Source: Byssochlamys sp. IMV 00236 (Eukaryota; Ascomycota; Eurotiomycetes; Eurotiales; Thermoascaceae). Taken from it: a stretch of DNA of 15,920 nt. Position 1 is the first letter of the stretch. Every line of letters starts with the position of its first letter. A program made the translations under genes and the position numbers. The DNA is taken from NCBI GenBank assembly GCA_001931875.2, contig MSJH02000605.1:1-15920 (forward strand), given 5' to 3'. The notes under the pieces were generated by a model. That model had not been told where the DNA came from. It ran no database searches and saw only the letters and a program-made list of their open reading frames with translations. Positions 1 through 8,892 of this stretch are shown piece after piece.

Positions 1-69
1 CTAACTCATCCTCTGTAACATCCTGTTTAACTAGTGTACGATATAAGTAAGGATACTCATCATTGTTTG

Positions 70-109
<40 letters not shown>

Positions 110-891
110 TATTCTAATCTGTCTTTCGACACGTTGTCGATATTTCTGATTAAAGTTTGCTTCAACATCTCGGTATCTTTGAATACAATTGAGAAACTCT
201 TTTTTAACTCGAGAGACCTATAATCACAGTTGGTATTTTGTATCAACACTAAATAATAATAATAACCTGTGCTCTTCTAATGTTCAAATCAGAGTTCTTT
301 GGGTGGGTTGAATTACTAGCTTCCAAAGCTTTTATTCTATTCTTGATACTGGTATTCATTGCAGAAGTTTCATCAACAAACTGTGATAGTTGCTTTGATG
401 TTTGTTTCCATTGCTTTTCATTAATACTGACCAAAGAGGTGTCATGTAACTCACTTATAACGTCAATGTTTCTGTTGATAGCTTTAACAGAGGCTGAAAT
501 ATCATCAATCTATCATCATGTATTAATGTTGAATTATTCCATTTTTTTTTTTTTGAAGGCGTACCTCTGCTAAATAACCATCCATAGTAGAGATATTTGT
601 TTGAGCAGTAGAGGATACTTTATTTCTTGTGTCCATTTCGTACGAGGACTCTTCATGGCTACTTGTCGTATAACGTACTTGACCACCAGGTGTTCTTGTA
701 GGGCCAAAGGCATCCGTGCTATATAATTTTATCAGTGGGGCTTGCTTCTATTATATAAAACAAAATAACCTGTCTGAAGCGTTCTATACATAAAGTATGA
801 GTACCTTGATTTTTTTATCTATTCATTTTCTTACCCGAAGATCAGCTAGTCTGTCTCTACTAACAGTATACTTTGAATTGTAATTGCTCAT
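1..891 (-). CDS. SSO1: Syntaxin (Sso1/syntaxin-1-type t-SNARE), 5' part, cut by left edge
   Basis: Plasma-membrane Qa-SNARE that would pair with SNAP-25- and synaptobrevin-type SNAREs in exocytosis. Five exons read on the minus strand: 891-835, 747-565, 509-267, 217-109 and 30-1, with GT..AG introns; the last visible codon is split by the window edge. The visible 210 or so residues are the N-terminal peptide and the Habc three-helix region. The first helix begins near IDDISASVKAINRNID, the second holds IKNRIKALE, and the third reads RYRDVEANFNQKYRQRVERQ, a hallmark of the Sso/syntaxin-1 group. The sequence after the last intron (RIVKQDVTEDEL) is the linker leading to the SNARE motif. The SNARE helix and membrane anchor lie outside the window. 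The start is the first ATG (MSNYNSKY). Intron 3 has an unusual GTTATT donor. Assignment to the Sso branch rather than another syntaxin is likely but not certain. Confidence 0.88.
71..106. repeat. 36-nt T homopolymer inside syntaxin intron 4
   Basis: An uninterrupted run of 36 T on the plus strand (poly-A in the sense of the gene) fills almost half of the 78-nt intron 108-31. It starts directly after the donor site, whose sense sequence is G|GTAAAAA. Length is likely polymorphic and prone to sequencing error. Confidence 0.95.
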
Positions 892-1193
892 CAAGTCTAA
901 ATTAGTAAAGGATAAAGAGAAGAAAAGGAAGGGGACGGAGAGGGAAAAAAAAAAGAGATAAAGAGAGAAAGAAAGGTACAGTTGAAATAAAAGGGGGGCA
1001 AGTGAATTTTTTAAAGGAGAAATTTTTCAAGTGTTTTTTTTTTTTTTTTTTTTTTTTTTAACTTTACACCATCAATTAAAGTTGCTATGATTCTTTTTGA
1101 GTTGCCTAGTTATTTCAATACATTCGATCCTTTTTTATACCCTGTTTATATTGTGTGTATCCAATTTAAACCTCCTTATTCATTGATATGATG

Positions 1194-1210
1194 TGTTGCC
1201 CTTGGCAACA
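1194..1210. promoter_or_regulatory. Perfect palindrome resembling an RFX X-box
   Basis: The sequence TGTTGCCCTTGGCAACA has 7-nt arms and a 3-nt centre. It fits the X-box pattern bound by RFX-family winged-helix factors (GTTGCC, spacer, GGCAAC; yeast Crt1/Rfx1 is a member). Binding is inferred from the motif alone. Confidence 0.45.
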
Positions 1211-1323
1211 GATATAGTTTGTGCAGGTGTTTCGGTTGTAACAAGAAACTGTCATGGATACACACATGATTCATACATAATTGTATCAAGTAACTTTTTA
1301 TAAAAAAAAAAAGAGTGTATCAC

Positions 1324-1330
1324 TATATAA
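1324..1330 (+). promoter_or_regulatory. Putative TATA box of the CDF gene
   Basis: TATATAA lies 186 nt upstream of the CDF start codon and about 22-36 nt upstream of the first purine-rich and ATG-containing leader sequence, a spacing compatible with a transcription start near 1350. Motif and position only. Confidence 0.4.
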
Positions 1331-1515
1331 GGAGAGAGGAAGGGGGAAAGGATGCTTATAAATAGATGGGATCAATCTTGTTTACTATTGTTGTCTTATC
1401 AAACAGATTCTTGTCCAACCAGAACGACGTTTCAAGTCCTCGTGTGAGGTATTTTATCACAGTCCAGGCAGGATTAATTTTTTTTCTCTTTTTTTTTTTT
1501 GTTTGTTTGTAGCAA

Positions 1516-2920
1516 ATGGCAGCCGGCTTAGAAGACAATAACCTTGGAAGAAAGCTAAGTCATCGAGCATCCTCGGTCATTGTTGCAAGCGAGATTATAC
1601 CACCACCTGTTCATTTTGAGTCATTTAGAATATCCGATGATCAATTGAAAACGATTAAGAATAAAAAAATCCGCAAGTTTTATGAAGTAAAACAAAACTA
1701 GAAAGTTGCCCTGTGTGTTTTGTTTTTTTATTGAAATCTGTTGCTATAGGGACAAAACTCAATGATATCAAGATTTATCCATGTTGATAAAATTATCAAT
1801 TCTTTGGAAAAGGGCGAACTGTCATTACCGCATAATTACGGTAGTATTTTAGCGGATGAAGAGCGTGGCTTTGTTTGTGCAGCAGCAGGAGAATCACAAC
1901 CATTATTGTCTTCTAGCCGGTCAACAACACCCGATGTAGACGGTGACAAAAAGTCCCCCATGTGGATAGTGCATCTAGCCATCAATCTATCTTTCTTTGC
2001 CAACATTGCTCTATTTCTTACCAAAATTATCCTCGCGTGGTTTTCAGGCTCAATGGCTTTACTCGCATCTGCGTTTGAAAGCTTTTTAGATATAGTAAGC
2101 AATGCGATCATCTTTTTCACTGTACGCATCATTCGTCAAAAAGATTATTACTCTTATCCGGTTGGAAAATCAAGGATGGAGCCATTGGGTATCGTTGTCT
2201 TTGCGGTTGTCATCACAACATCATTCTCTCAGGTGCTTATAACTTCTATTGAAAAGTTAACAAGTGGTTCTGCTTCTGAGGAAATCGATTTGAGTTTGAA
2301 CGCCCTGATTGTCCTCGGCATTAACGTACTCGTTAAAGCAGCTCTCTGGATCTGGTGTGTGTCCATCAAGGGTAGTTCTAGTGTGGAAGCATTAGCATAT
2401 GATCACGAAAATGACGTTGTCTTTACGATCGCAAGTACATTATTCCCACTTGTTGGCAACTGGCTAGGTTGGAATTGGTTAGATCCTTTGGGCGCTATTT
2501 TACTTTCGATTTACATTATTTATGAGTGGATGAATGTTTTGTTAGGTAAGATGATATATAAATGATACAAAACAACAGCATTATTAACCAAACGCAGAAA
2601 ACATAAGGCGATTAACGGGTCAAGCAGCAAGTGCGGATGATATTAAACAACTGACCTATATGGCTTATCGTTTCTCAAAAAAGATTACAGCTGTTGACAC
2701 TGTCAGAGCATATTATATTGGTGATAGATTATTAGTAGAAATCGACATTATTCTACCACCTGATTGTCCCCTGAGAGAGGCTCATGATATTGGAGAAGCC
2801 TTACAGGATGCATTAGAGCTTATGGAAAATGTTGAAAGAGCCTTTGTTCATCTGGATTATAGTGCTGAACACGAAATTGAACATAGAAGAGTGGTTGATG
2901 GTGTTGGATTCAATGTATAA
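1516..2920 (+). CDS. Cation diffusion facilitator transporter, Mn-CDF (plant MTP8-11-like) group
   Basis: Metal/proton antiporter, probably moving Mn2+ (or Zn/Fe) from the cytosol into an organelle. Three exons, 1516-1686, 1750-2545 and 2598-2920, give 429 aa. Intron removal restores the family signature FYEGQNSMISRF (residues 55-66) and LLENIRRLTGQAAS. Six membrane segments lie between about residues 128 and 322, followed by the ferredoxin-like C-terminal domain with DTVRAYYIGD, AHDIGEALQD and ERAFVHLDY, which strongly resemble plant MTP11-type proteins. The TM5 metal motif is intact (D275-HEN-D279). The TM2 motif reads E167-SFL-D171, with Glu where Asp is usual. The start is the ATG just after a likely 5' UTR splice acceptor; a longer N-terminus from ATG 1366 through a 1444-1512 intron is in frame but less likely. 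The stop is 23 nt from the NOP16 stop, in convergent orientation. Substrate is inferred from similarity. Confidence 0.92.
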
Positions 2921-2932
2921 AAGCATTATATG

Positions 2933-2948
2933 AATAAATCTATTTATT
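2933..2948. terminator. Palindromic pair of AATAAA poly(A) signals for CDF and NOP16
   Basis: AATAAA on the plus strand (2933-2938) lies 13 nt after the CDF stop. AATAAA on the minus strand (2948-2943) overlaps the NOP16 stop codon TAA (2946-2944). Together they form the near-palindrome AATAAATCTATTTATT. Cleavage 10-30 nt downstream of each signal would make the two mRNAs overlap into each other's coding ends. The signals are seen; their use is inferred. Confidence 0.6.
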
Positions 2949-3668
2949 GATGTTGAAGATACTTTTGGCACTTCTTTTTTAATTGTGCTGCTGTGTGTTG
3001 ATATATGTTTAATTCCTTATCCCAAAACATGGCTTTATAGTCATCTCCATGCTTATCAATCAGTTTCTTGATCCAATCTGTTTCAAAATCTGATTGATGC
3101 TTTTCACGATGGAAAGCATTAGCAGCCTGTTCTTCAAGTTGTCGGACTATATCTGTCTTTGCTTCCACAGGAGGTACTTCTTCATCCAAGATCTCATCAT
3201 GGCTCTTGGCTTCACCCACTATCACTCGTATGACATTGCCTTCGTCGTCACGTTGAATTAAACCTTCTCCTGGCCGTAGAGACTTTTTTATCTTTTCGAT
3301 CTCTTCCTCGGTCAGTTCTTTTGGAACACTAGCTTCCTCTGTCTGTTGTGGTTGATCAGGCGTATTCTTCTCTGTGCCTCCTGTTTGACCATTTAAGGAT
3401 GGCAGTAATCCGAGCTTAGCATAACTATTATCGGTTATTAAAAGTGTATTTTGAATAAATTCAAACTTACTTTTGCTTTAATGTTAGTCTTTTATCCCAG
3501 TTGGCTTTGATAATCGCATTTCCCTAAGAGTCAATCAGTAACCGTAGATCTACTCTTAATTGATAGATCGCTTACTGTAATAGTAACTCTTTTTCTATGT
3601 CTATCTGCTGTTCTTCTTGTGTTCTTGTTTGTACTTCTTCTTGCTTTCTTTTGACGAGGTGTAGCCAT
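2944..3668 (-). CDS. NOP16: Nop16, nucleolar 60S ribosome biogenesis factor
   Basis: Nucleolar protein of pre-60S particles, needed for large ribosomal subunit assembly. Three exons, 3668-3576, 3523-3471 and 3424-2944, give 208 aa. The N-terminus (MATPRQKKARRSTNKNTRR) is very basic, as expected for an RNA-binding nucleolar protein. Splicing then restores the family block GNAIIKANWDKRLTLKQNYAK (about residues 32-52) followed by LGL, where intron 2 splits the Asn codon. The C-terminal block has HQSDFETDWIKKLIDKHGDD and LNIYQHTAAQLKKK, matching the conserved Nop16 end. A Glu/Pro-rich linker joins the two blocks. The length fits fungal Nop16. It converges on the CDF gene at its 3' end and shares a divergent promoter with the wax-synthase-like gene at its 5' end. 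Confidence 0.93.
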
Positions 3669-4198
3669 GTTTATATTTAATAAAAAGAGAGAGAGAGAGA
3701 GAGGTACACTGTCTTTTTTTGTTTAGAAAAAAAAAAATTGCGACTGTGACTATGTTTCTTGGCTTTTTCCAAAAAAAGACATTCCCTTTCTCTCTCGTTT
3801 TTTTTTTTATCATAGAATAATGCATGAAAACGATCGGCCAAAATAGATAAATTTAACAAAGACTGTCCTTTGAGTATCCATGACAAATCATTGTGTTTAT
3901 ATAAGAAACACATGTCTGTTATTACAATCCTCGTCTTTTTACTTTTTAAACAAAGAAATGACTACAAATGTACGAAAGAGACATAAAATGAGACATAAAG
4001 AAGAGAGAGAGAGAGAGAGAGAGAGATAGCAATGATAAACAGCAGACTATAAAAAAGCCACTGTGTTTATTTGTTTGACAGTTTTTGATAAACTCCAGAA
4101 CATTTAAAAACAGGTATAAATATGTATTCTTTTTCTTATCATCTCGTCAATTCATTTTTTTTTTCTTTTTCTTTTTCTTATTTGACGTGTGATTTTTG
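3669..4198. promoter_or_regulatory. Divergent promoter region between NOP16 and the wax-synthase-like gene
   Basis: 530 nt without a supportable gene; short minus-strand open frames here are low-complexity Lys/Ser runs. It holds an AG dinucleotide repeat close to the NOP16 start (about 3686-3702), a second, longer AG repeat (4002-4026, about 12 units), a short direct repeat of AGACATAAA just before it, and poly-T/CT tracts. A TTTTTC-rich stretch (4153-4180) leads into TGACGTGTG (4183-4191), a CRE/bZIP-like core, 8 nt before the plus-strand start codon. Confidence 0.55.
4002..4026. repeat. AG dinucleotide microsatellite
   Basis: About 12 uninterrupted AG units in the NOP16/wax-synthase-like intergenic region. 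A shorter AG run sits at about 3686-3702. GA tracts are common in fungal promoters and may keep DNA free of nucleosomes (inference). Confidence 0.9.
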
Positions 4199-5613
4199 AT
4201 GTTTTCTGGTGGTGAGCAAAGAATAACTTTGCCTGCTATTATTTATCTGCTCCTACTTTGGACACCTGCATCATTCCTATTTGCCCTTATCATTATACCT
4301 GAACACAGGGTCAACAGAGCAATAAAGCAGATTCTAGCAACTCCATTACTTGCTGTACAATTCCTGCTCCCATTTGCCATTGCAAGTGAATCAAAAGGTA
4401 ACACACCTTTTTCATTTTTGTTGTTGTTGTTGTTGTTGTTGTTATTCCCGCTCACTGTTTAAAATAGTACTCAATTTAGTTTGTTCAGTCCTCAACTTTA
4501 ACGTATGGTTACGATTCATAGGATTATTCTTGGTAGACCCTCTTGTTGAAGAAAATCCAGCATACACAACAGTCAAGAATCTGTGGATCGAGTTTTGGAG
4601 TTGTATGCGAGAATTCCCAGAGGTGGCAACAAAAAATGGCAAGACATCGAAAGTAAAGGAATATACAAAAGATAGGGTAAGTCAAGGTAGCCGTAGATAT
4701 TGAGACCACTGACAACTTTTTGAAATAATAATAAAGAGCTTTTATCACATCATCCTTCTCTTATTCCTCGAATTACTTACACTCGATGTTGTTGCAACAT
4801 GGATTACATCATTCAGTAGCCGGGAGATAAACGCACTAGCTACAGAACGACCTATGCTATTCTTTATATTCTTTGTAGCAGCCAATATCCTGCTAACGAG
4901 CACATTCAATTCAATTGGATATGCGCTTCAACTCTTTTATTGTATCTTTATAGAAGGGGGCTCATATTCTTCTGGTAACTATAAAATTCAGATACGCGTG
5001 TGTGTGTATGTGTGTGTCAACATGTTGCTTATGGTGTCTTGTAGAACAATGGAGACCCATGATGAATTATCCGGTGAAGGCAAAGAGTCTAAACGAATTC
5101 TGGTCTCAACGATGGCATCAAGTATTCAAACAGACTTGGCTGGCGATCCCTTTTCGTCCTGTTCGCATACTTTCTGCACGTGGTCTTTCTAGCATTATGA
5201 AGAACCCAAAAAGCATTTCATTTATGCTGGCATTTATTTCCGTTTTTGTCATATCTGCATTAATGCATGAGTACGCTATCGCTGCTAATCATGGATTATC
5301 TATCTACAGACGCTTCTTCATGGGTGAACAATTGCTTTTTTTCATGGCTCATGCTCTTGGCGTTCTAATTGAACAGACAATGCAAGCCACCGTTGTGAAA
5401 AGATGGCTTATCAAATCAACCATTGCTCACAAGTTAATTGGACATATTTGGACAGTTACCTTTGGTTACTTTACATTTTATTATATAATGAATGGATTCA
5501 TAAGTAGTGAATTCTATGCTGAAAATCCAATTAGGTTTCTTAATCCATACATCTTACGGATCGTACGTGAAACACCAGCCCTTCGACCGTACTTTGGCAG
5601 TTATATTTATTAA
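4199..5613 (+). CDS. Wax-synthase-domain (MBOAT-like) membrane O-acyltransferase
   Basis: Multi-pass membrane enzyme expected to transfer an acyl group from acyl-CoA to an alcohol acceptor at the ER; the acceptor cannot be read from sequence. Four exons, 4199-4397, 4489-4676, 4737-4974 and 5045-5613, give 397 aa. The N-terminal two-thirds has several hydrophobic helices. The wax synthase (MBOAT_2-type) core is in exon 4: SLNEFWSQRWHQVFKQTW (about residues 223-240), then the membrane motif SALMHEYAI with the probable catalytic His283. The C-terminus ends in further helices and a Pro/Arg-rich tail. The intron 2 acceptor is AAG with AGC as the first exon 3 codon; other acceptors break the frame. 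Introns carry GTT and GT microsatellites. The start is the first in-frame ATG after the CT-rich leader. Such proteins are common, often in families, in fungi. Confidence 0.87.
4420..4443 (+). repeat. (GTT)8 microsatellite in intron 1 of the acyltransferase gene
   Basis: Eight GTT units in the 91-nt intron 4398-4488. If the intron were kept, the run would read as poly-Leu and the frame would stop at 4460. A second intronic repeat, a GT run with one interruption, lies at 4998-5017 in intron 3. Confidence 0.9.
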
Positions 5614-5965
5614 GCAACACTTCAAATAACCCACAAAAGGTTTGGCGTGTATTTTTCATATGGTTTACTTTGAAAGTAAGTTACACAAATATATTACAAC
5701 ACTACTGATTTAAACAATATTTATAACAATAGCAATTGCGAAAAGAATGTAAAGGAGAGAGAAGGGCATTGATTTACACTTTATTCAAAAATAAAGAATA
5801 ATAAACAGGGTCAATTGAAGATATTGATCGGAGTGAGTACATTATACATTGTCTGGAGAATCACAGTAGTGCAAGTGCTACCATAAAGAATCGAGACACT
5901 ATTTTTTTTCTCTCTTTCTTTTCTTCTTTCTTTCTTTTATATACACTCAATTGATACGATAGTGA
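5614..5965. promoter_or_regulatory. Intergenic: acyltransferase 3' end and SLM1-like promoter
   Basis: 352 nt with no open frame worth calling. The left part is AT-rich and would hold the 3' UTR of the acyltransferase mRNA (AATAAA-like motifs at about 5789-5805). The right part has a CT-only stretch (about 5902-5937), a common fungal core-promoter feature, which ends shortly before the start codon of the next gene on the same strand. Confidence 0.45.
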
Positions 5966-8468
5966 ATGACCATATTAGAACCACCTCCTCGACCCAATAA
6001 AAGTAAATTGAGAACCTTACGCCCAGATGGTCTTTCTCTAAGTCCCTTCGTGACGCCAACAACCTCTCCAACAGAAGTAACCGAGGAAGATTATTTCTCT
6101 CTTGTAACTTCATCTTCATTTGATGAAAGGACAGCACTACACCCTACAGCAACTCCATCACACAGCTTACGAGAACAGCCCAAGTACAGGAGTAGATTTA
6201 CAGAGCATTTTGATGATCATAGTAGAGACATTATTGAAGAAGAATTTGCTGGACTCTTTTCCCTAATACAACCTAGTTCTCCACGTCCATCCAAGCCTGA
6301 ACAGGTGAAGCAGTCAAAGAGTCTTGCTGTCATTTCTGAAAACTCTGCAAAATCAGACACGGTACCAAAGAAAGCCTTGGTTAAATCCTCAAGCACAAAT
6401 ACAGTCACTGTTTCTTCAACTGAACTCGCCAACACATCACCAGGATACGCAAGAAAGAATTCTCAACCAGCACCTTCCTTGTCTACACCACTACAATCAT
6501 CCAAGGGCATTCCGAGTCCAAGAAAATTTGGTAGCAGTGGATCCATATTGAACGCATCTAGTATACCTGCAGCAGGCTCTCTGCACTCTAGTATGTCAGA
6601 ACAATCGGATTCATTAGCATCCAATATAGCAACCAAGCTAAATAGAGCAGACGTGATTATTGAACGCTTAGAGAGCTGGAACGACTTTTTAAAATCGATC
6701 ACTGGATGGCTCGAAGAGGTTGCAAAGATAAACATGCAGAGTGGTCGAGGATACCTGCAAAGAGCAGGATCATACCTGAATATGAATACAGAGGATAGTG
6801 AATACATTCGATCTCTTCAAAATGGGCTTCAGACACTTGTGAACAAATTATCGTCCGAGCAGCAGGATCTCTCAAGCACGATCCATCGAGACCATTTACC
6901 AGGCATTTATAAGCTTCGAAAGGAATGCAAAGAAAAGATACAAAGACTCAAAGCAGATACTTCTTTATCCATGGACGAATTATATCGACGTGCTGAAGTA
7001 ACAAGAAGCAAGATGAATTATTTAAATCGATGTTGTAAGCAAGCAGAACGAATGAAGGGACAAATCGAAATGGACCCTTGGTTAGCCAATCTCCGTAAGA
7101 AAAACATATACATATATAAACATGATTTAAACCCATTGATATATGCCCCTTCCTCCTGATTAGACGTCCTTCGACAATTGAAGAGAGAAGTGGATGAGGA
7201 AAATCGATTGAGACTTTTGATGATACCCATTCAAAACGAAACAAAAGAATTTGAGCAAAGACTATTTCAACTCGTCAAACCAGCTATTGATTACTGCTGT
7301 AAAGCACTCGCAAAGGAGTCTATAATGATGACTCCACCAGAACAGGAATGGAGTCAATTTTGTAAGATGCATCAAAAGGAACTGGTTGACGAACAACGTC
7401 CGATCAAGAACTACTTGAAGATAAATTATCCAAACAAGCTTCATCCCTTTGTTATGACTTTAATCAAGGGCCCAATGAAACGACGTGTTGGTGTTCGAAA
7501 GCAGTTCATTGAACGATACTATGTACTTAGTCAAGGTAGTTCTCTTTAAATAAGGATACCCTGAAAAACTTAGCTTTTTTATTGTAGGAGGATACCTTCA
7601 CCAGTTCACTATGGACAATAAAGTGTCACCAGAGAAAACGATCTATATACCCTCGGTTACCATCGTTCCTTCAATTGATCTATCCTCAGCCCTATATCAA
7701 CATTACAGTGAGGATAGCTATACATTTGAAATCTGCAGACCGGGCACAAATGTTCTCCAAAAGGACAAAGTGTCGGTGTTTCGTACGACAACCAAACAGG
7801 AATTAATCGACTGGTGCACATGTCTCGTCCAAGTTGCTTCGGGAAACTTGCTTACGGAAACTAGTTCTAATATATCCCATCCTTCTTCTCCCACTTATAG
7901 TGGATGCTCGGTCAAATCAAATGAGTCAATACTTGATCCATCAACAGCGCAAGGTAATAGAATAAGAAAATCAAGTTTCCCTTCAAGGACTCCTTTGCAT
8001 TCCCCTTCTCCACTTCATTCGTCTGGGTTAAAAATCGCCAATAATGATTCATTCATAATTGAACCATCCTCTGCCTTCTCTACTGATTCTCAAATTCAGG
8101 ACAGTGCTATTCATTATGAAGAAGAAGAAGAAGAAGAAGACAGGATCAGTATCGCAAGCAACTCTACAGCCAAAGTGCCATTAGAAAGTGGATCACGAGA
8201 AAATAATGATGAAGCCGACCGCTTAGATTCAAATGAAAATATACATGGTCAAGAAGAAAATAGACAAAGAGAACCGTCTGTCATTAGTACAATCTTTGAT
8301 GATGCTCAGTCGTCAGTGTACTTTTCATCCACATCAGCGCCGCCTTCTCCAGCTCTTTCAGCACAGTCATCCATTATTTCTTTCCCGGGTCTCGGACCAT
8401 TGGAAGTAACTAATGAACAAGTAGAAGTGTACAAACCAACATTGTCGCTAAACCTTGAATCTGAATGA
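5966..8468 (+). CDS. SLM1: Slm1/Slm2-like F-BAR and PH domain protein
   Basis: Fungal plasma-membrane adaptor that binds PI(4,5)P2 through its PH domain and, in yeast, recruits TORC2 to Ypk kinases under membrane stress at eisosomes. Three exons, 5966-7094, 7164-7535 and 7588-8468, give 793 aa. Residues 1-220 are a disordered Ser/Pro/Thr-rich tail. Residues about 225-475 form an F-BAR-like helical domain, starting NRADVIIERLESWNDFLKSI and including MDPWLANLHVLRQLKREVDE across intron 1. Residues about 475-595 form the PH domain, with KRRVGVRKQFIERYYVLSQG joined to GYLHQFTMDNK across intron 2. The C-terminal 200 residues are acidic, Ser-rich and low-complexity, with seven consecutive Glu. Yeast Slm proteins bear a calcineurin docking motif in the C-terminus; I cannot see a convincing one here. 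The start is the first ATG after the CT-rich leader. Confidence 0.88.
8118..8138 (+). repeat. (GAA)7 coding microsatellite, poly-Glu
   Basis: Seven GAA codons in a row encode poly-Glu in the disordered C-terminal tail of the SLM1-like protein; all use the same codon, so length can vary by slippage. Confidence 0.93.
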
Positions 8469-8892
8469 TGATTTATACCTTGGTTTTATATTTTTAAACG
8501 AAATTACATAATAAAAAAAGAATCTTATGATGTTTGTATGGAGAGATCAAGTGTAACTTTGATACACAAATTAAGCTCAATGTTTAGACGTGTGAAATAT
8601 GATGCAACGTAATTGCATTAGATGACGAACAAGTTAGTATTACAAACGGTGAAGAAGTTGGAAATATGCAAGGCACGTTTTATAGGTGACTCAAGAGTTA
8701 CATTGTTAAATTGATCCCTTCTTCTCAGGGCCTTCTTTTTTCATTGTGTACAATAGAACGTGCTGGTACAACCAATGAATTCTGGAACTTCGTACAGAGC
8801 CGAAAGTGGTACCCAATAAGAAATTATTATAGTTTTAATCGATTGTTATACACAAAAAAATAAAAAGGGTAAATTATTACGGAGGGGGGGAA
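8469..8892. other. Convergent intergenic gap (3' ends of SLM1-like and MFS genes)
   Basis: 424 nt with no coding frame I can support. AATAAA at 8510-8515 is the likely poly(A) signal of the SLM1-like gene. A short G run (8883-8889) lies close to the MFS stop codon. I see no repeat, tRNA or other clear structure. Confidence 0.5.

Larger units (their letters stand above)
892..1515. promoter_or_regulatory. Divergent promoter region between syntaxin and CDF genes
   Basis: 624 nt without a supportable gene. From the syntaxin side it holds a purine-rich tract (about 905-1020, CT-rich in syntaxin sense) and a 26-nt T run (1034-1059). Next come a 12-bp inverted repeat (1152-1163 and 1255-1266) around a palindrome (1194-1210), and a CCAAT at 1161-1165. 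A TATATAA at 1324-1330 points towards the CDF gene. Two upstream ATGs (1352 and 1366) and a pyrimidine-rich stretch ending in TAG (1510-1512) precede the CDF start, which suggests a 5' UTR intron. Promoter function is inferred from position. Confidence 0.6.

Noticed and set aside
3601..3913. Minus-strand open frames with Ser/Leu/Lys runs upstream of NOP16
   Set aside because: They read through AG repeats and poly-T tracts and partly shadow NOP16 exon 1.
4243..4748. Minus-strand frames opposite the acyltransferase exons, one with poly-Asn
   Set aside because: Shadow frames; the poly-Asn is the intronic GTT repeat read backwards. The plus-strand exons carry the family motifs.
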